Shown here: positions 61,553 through 64,000 of the stretch, one piece after another | Layout: each line of letters opens with the position of its first letter | Numbering within the stretch: position 1 is the stretch's first letter | NCBI GenBank assembly: GCA_905221605.1 | Contig: CAJNDS010000890.1 | Coordinates: 942,150 to 1,006,149 of the forward strand | Direction of reading: 5' to 3' | Source: Symbiodinium natans | Lineage: Eukaryota; Sar; Dinophyceae; Suessiales; Symbiodiniaceae | Length of the DNA: 64,000 bases | Notes under the pieces: generated by a model | Database searches by the model: none | Told to the model about the DNA's origin: nothing | Seen by the model: the letters and a program-made list of their open reading frames with translations, nothing else | Position numbers and translations under genes: made by a program

Positions 61553-61640
61553 AGGGTAGTTACATGGTCCCTTAGGATGGGGGGAACCCTTATATACCCT
61601 CTGAAACCGAAGGGCCCATAAATCAGAACCCTTTCCTAGG
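61553..61640 (+). mobile_element. Element family G, copy G2 (no telomeric insert)
   Basis: TAGTTACATGGTCCCTTAGG, CCCTTATATACCCTCTGAAA, GGGCCCATAAATCAGAACCC. Reference for the interrupted copy at 62294. Confidence 0.65.
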
Positions 61641-61880
61641 AGAAAAAACACATCTAACCCCTAACTGAAAGGGGGGGGGGGGGGGCTCCAAAGAGGTTAA
61701 GGGCGTCTAATGTCGAGGAAGTCTATGGTTGGTTGGCTTAAAGAGGTTCAGGAGCTTGAAGTGATTTCCTCTCCAAAACTAAAAACACGGCTCTGGGGCC
61801 AAACCGCTGTGAAAAAGGGGGAAGAAGCTTCGGGTTCAGGAGTTGCCTTTCTTGGAGAGAAAAAAAGGTTCCCGCTCGGG

Positions 61881-62009
61881 ATGTTCCCCCCTTGACGAGC
61901 AGTCCTCCATAATAGGGGTTTTAGTACCCCTATCCCTAAACCCTAAACCCGAAATCCTAAACCCTAAGCCCTAAACCTACTAAGAACTGTTAGTATAAGG
62001 GGGGAGCTT
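61881..62009 (+). mobile_element. Element family B, copy B4, interrupted by CCCTAAA repeat
   Basis: Starts ATGTTCCCCCCTTGACGAGC and ends AAGAACTGTTAGTATAAGGG. About 45 bp of CCCTAAA units (61933-61977) lie where B1 and B3 have none. Confidence 0.8.
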
Positions 62010-62087
62010 CCCAAGTTTCCTGCAGCCAAAAGCAGAAGGGCTGAGAGGCCAGCCAGGACTTGAGGTATGCCTTTCCTGGGCCATGGG

Positions 62088-62260
62088 GTTAAGGGGTATA
62101 ACGAGGGACCCCCCCCCGAAGGGACCCTTAATCTTTTTCCCCTATATAACCGCTAACCCCTATATATACCTTATACAGTCCCTAAAGTAGGCCCCGAATA
62201 AACCCAAATAGCCCCTAAGGTCCCTTGCAAGGCTCCTTCCTTTAGTCCCTGAAGTCATGG
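62088..62260 (+). mobile_element. Element family H, copy H2 (no telomeric insert)
   Basis: GGGGTATAACGAGGGACCCC to CCTTTAGTCCCTGAAGTCAT. Has ATAAACCCAAATA where H1 has three CCCTAAA units. Confidence 0.65.
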
Positions 62261-62293
62261 ACATCAGTGTCTTCTCTTCCCCCTCTAACCTCC

Positions 62294-62480
62294 AAGGGTA
62301 GTTCCATGGCCCCTTAGTATGGGGACCCCTTATATGCCCCTTATATGCCCTAAACCCTGAACCCCAAAACCCTAAACCCTAAACCCTAAACCCTAAACCC
62401 TACAAGACCCAAGAGCCCATCCTTCAGAACCCTTTGAGGAAGGTACGGGACCACAACAGGGGACCATAGAACTAGCCTTC
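62294..62480 (+). mobile_element. Element family G, copy G3, interrupted by CCCTAAA repeat
   Basis: Aligns with G2 on both sides (TAGTTCCATGGCCCCTTAGT; GAGCCCATCCTTCAGAACCC). About 55 bp of CCCTAAA (62350-62402) are inserted after CCTTATATGCCC. Confidence 0.75.
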
Positions 62481-62502
62481 CGATAACCCGGCCCCAAACA
62501 CT

Positions 62503-62567
62503 AGGGTTTAGGGTTTAGGGTTTAGGGTTTAGGGTTTAGGGTTTAGGGTTTAGGGTTTAGGGTTTAG
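62503..62567 (+). repeat. Interstitial telomeric array, TTTAGGG
   Basis: Nine clean units. Confidence 0.97.
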
Positions 62568-62699
62568 TGTTTCCAACTATGGCTCTGGACTTGTCTTCTG
62601 GCTCCAAGCACAGCACGGCGCATTCGCAGAGCATTTTCACAGGCACCTAGAGCATTAGAGGGTCCTGACTCTGCCCTGCCTGACACCCCTGCAACCCCT

Positions 62700-62795
62700 A
62701 AACCCTAAGCCTCCCCAAAACCCTCCTAAGCCCTCCTAGGCCCTCCTAAGCCCTCCTAAGTCCTAAATCCTCCTAAGCCCGCCTAAACCCCAAAA
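62700..62795 (-). repeat. Variant array around CCCTCCTAAG
   Basis: About six ten-base CCCTCCTAAG-type units, a telomere unit with an inserted trinucleotide. Confidence 0.85.
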
Positions 62796-62911
62796 GCCCT
62801 AAAGCGTTTGAGGGCATACGATGTGAGCTCTACAGCCCGCCAGGCCTGCCCTGACCCCTAAACGCCCTCCCTTCATCGGCCGCACATCAGAATCTGGGGC
62901 TGTTTTTTTCC

Positions 62912-62993
62912 ACCCGAAACCCGAAACCCGAAACCCGAAACCCTGAACCCGAAACTCTGAACCCCAAACCCGAAACCCGAAACCCGAAACCCT
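62912..62993 (-). repeat. Variant array CCCGAAA
   Basis: About nine CCCGAAA units with a few CCCTGAA/CCCCAAA, then CCCTAAA. Confidence 0.93.
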
Positions 62994-63009
62994 TAACCCT
63001 AAACCCTAA

Positions 63010-64000
63010 ACCCTTGTAGGTTTTGTGTGGAAGGACTTCCTCAAACCGGACCCCGGCCCTACGAGGGTGTATAGGGATTCCAAAACATTCAACTCTTAGA
63101 CCCTAAAGTCATGGGGTCTAGGGCTTTAGGGTTGAGGGTATAGGGTTTATTTGGGGGTTTAGGGCTTCGGGCCCCTAAAGGCCCCTCTAAAGCTAGACCC
63201 AAGAGTCTCCCAGGAATACAAAATGGCGCCCTTTTTGGCTCAGAGGGGCGTACAAGGGTCACTCAACCCTCTAAAGAACCCTAAACCCTGAACTCAAAAC
63301 CCTAAACCCTAAACCCTAAACCCTAAATCCTGAACCCTAAACCCTAAATCCTAAACCCTAAACCCCAAGTTTAGGGCTTATCGTCGTCCCCAAGGAAGTA
63401 GGGCCCGGACCAAGGACGACCGCACGGAGGGCGACCTCCATCACCAAAGAGGCCGTGACGAGGCCCTGGAGGTTTAGGGTTTAGGGTTTGGGGTTTGGGG
63501 TTCGGGGTTCGGGGTTCAGGGTTCAGGGTTTAGGGTTTAGGGTTTAGGGCTTCAGTTTTGTAGACGAAAGGACTTGCGGGCGTCGGATTTCGGGTGTCTA
63601 GCCGGTGTAGCCCTAAACCCTAAACCCTAAACCCTAAACCCTAAACCCTAAACCCTAAACCCCAAACCCAAAGGGGTTGGGGGAAACCCTGGCCTCGAGC
63701 GCAAGGAGCACGCGCGGGGCGTCCCGCAGCGGCGAATCCATACCCAGGGTAACGCAAAGCAGCACGGCCGCCTTGCTTTGGCTTTGAAGGCGATGATCCA
63801 AAATCCAAAGAAAGGTTTAGGGTTTAGGGCTACTAGGGTTTTATAGGGTTTAGGGCTTAGGGTTTTGGGTTAGGGTTTATAGGGTTTAGGGTTTAGGGTT
63901 AGGGCTTACAGGGTTTAGGGCTTCGGGGTTTGGAGCTTGGGGTTTATATACTGCTTAGGGCTCCCCCAACCCGCACTTGAAGACAAATCAACCAACAACA
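63010..64000. other. Telomeric mosaic at the right edge
   Basis: CCCTAAA at 63288-63367 and 63609-63663; TTTAGGG at 63474-63550 and 63812-63930. Islands 63370-63473 and 63664-63811 are GC-rich and sit between a C-strand array on the left and a G-strand array on the right. No supported gene. Confidence 0.5.

Noticed and set aside
1-64000. Window as a true chromosome end
   Set aside because: Arrays switch orientation throughout, and neither edge ends in a long array of consistent polarity.

Overview
The window is nuclear DNA of a eukaryote whose telomere repeat is the TTTAGGG/CCCTAAA heptamer. My best guess is a dinoflagellate or related microalga, for three reasons: the heptamer itself, GC-donor-like splice junctions beside exon-like pieces, and a copia-style retroelement in very repeat-rich DNA. 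A green lineage or another alveolate cannot be excluded. Nothing bacterial is present, and I found no rRNA, tRNA or CRISPR.

Layout. Apart from one 8.8-kb retroelement, the 64 kb is a mosaic. Blocks of interstitial telomeric repeat, from a few to more than 30 units, occur in both orientations. They alternate with (a) GC-rich islands of about 40-120 bp that look like short exons, (b) many copies of small non-coding elements with terminal inverted repeats (families A, B, C, D, E, G, H below), and (c) homopolymer G/C tracts, variant-heptamer arrays and microsatellites. In many places the order is CCCTAAA array, GC-rich island, TTTAGGG array.

The only large gene (33712-41547, 2611 codons, plus strand) lies inside a complete LTR retroelement (33359-42204). 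Its two 287-bp LTRs are identical by eye. A primer-binding site matches the anticodon half of initiator tRNA-Met (copia/Ty1 style), a polypurine tract lies just before the 3' LTR, and a CCCTG duplication flanks it within a telomeric array. The protein has a WW domain, an S1-like fold, six CCCH zinc fingers and a SAM-like segment. It shows no protease, integrase, reverse transcriptase or RNase H, so the element looks like a gag-like-only, trans-mobilised retroelement.

The main biological signal is that telomeric blocks behave as inserted units. At least four small-element families have a copy interrupted by telomeric repeat and a related copy without it. Several telomeric blocks are flanked by direct repeats of 13-18 bp. 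At 20.04-20.31 kb, removing the telomeric insert together with one copy of a 5-bp duplication restores a continuous reading frame. Because (TTTAGGG)n contains GT and TTTAG, such blocks could be spliced out and may act as introns. The exon-like islands are too short for firm gene calls, and their strand is often ambiguous. They are listed with low confidence.
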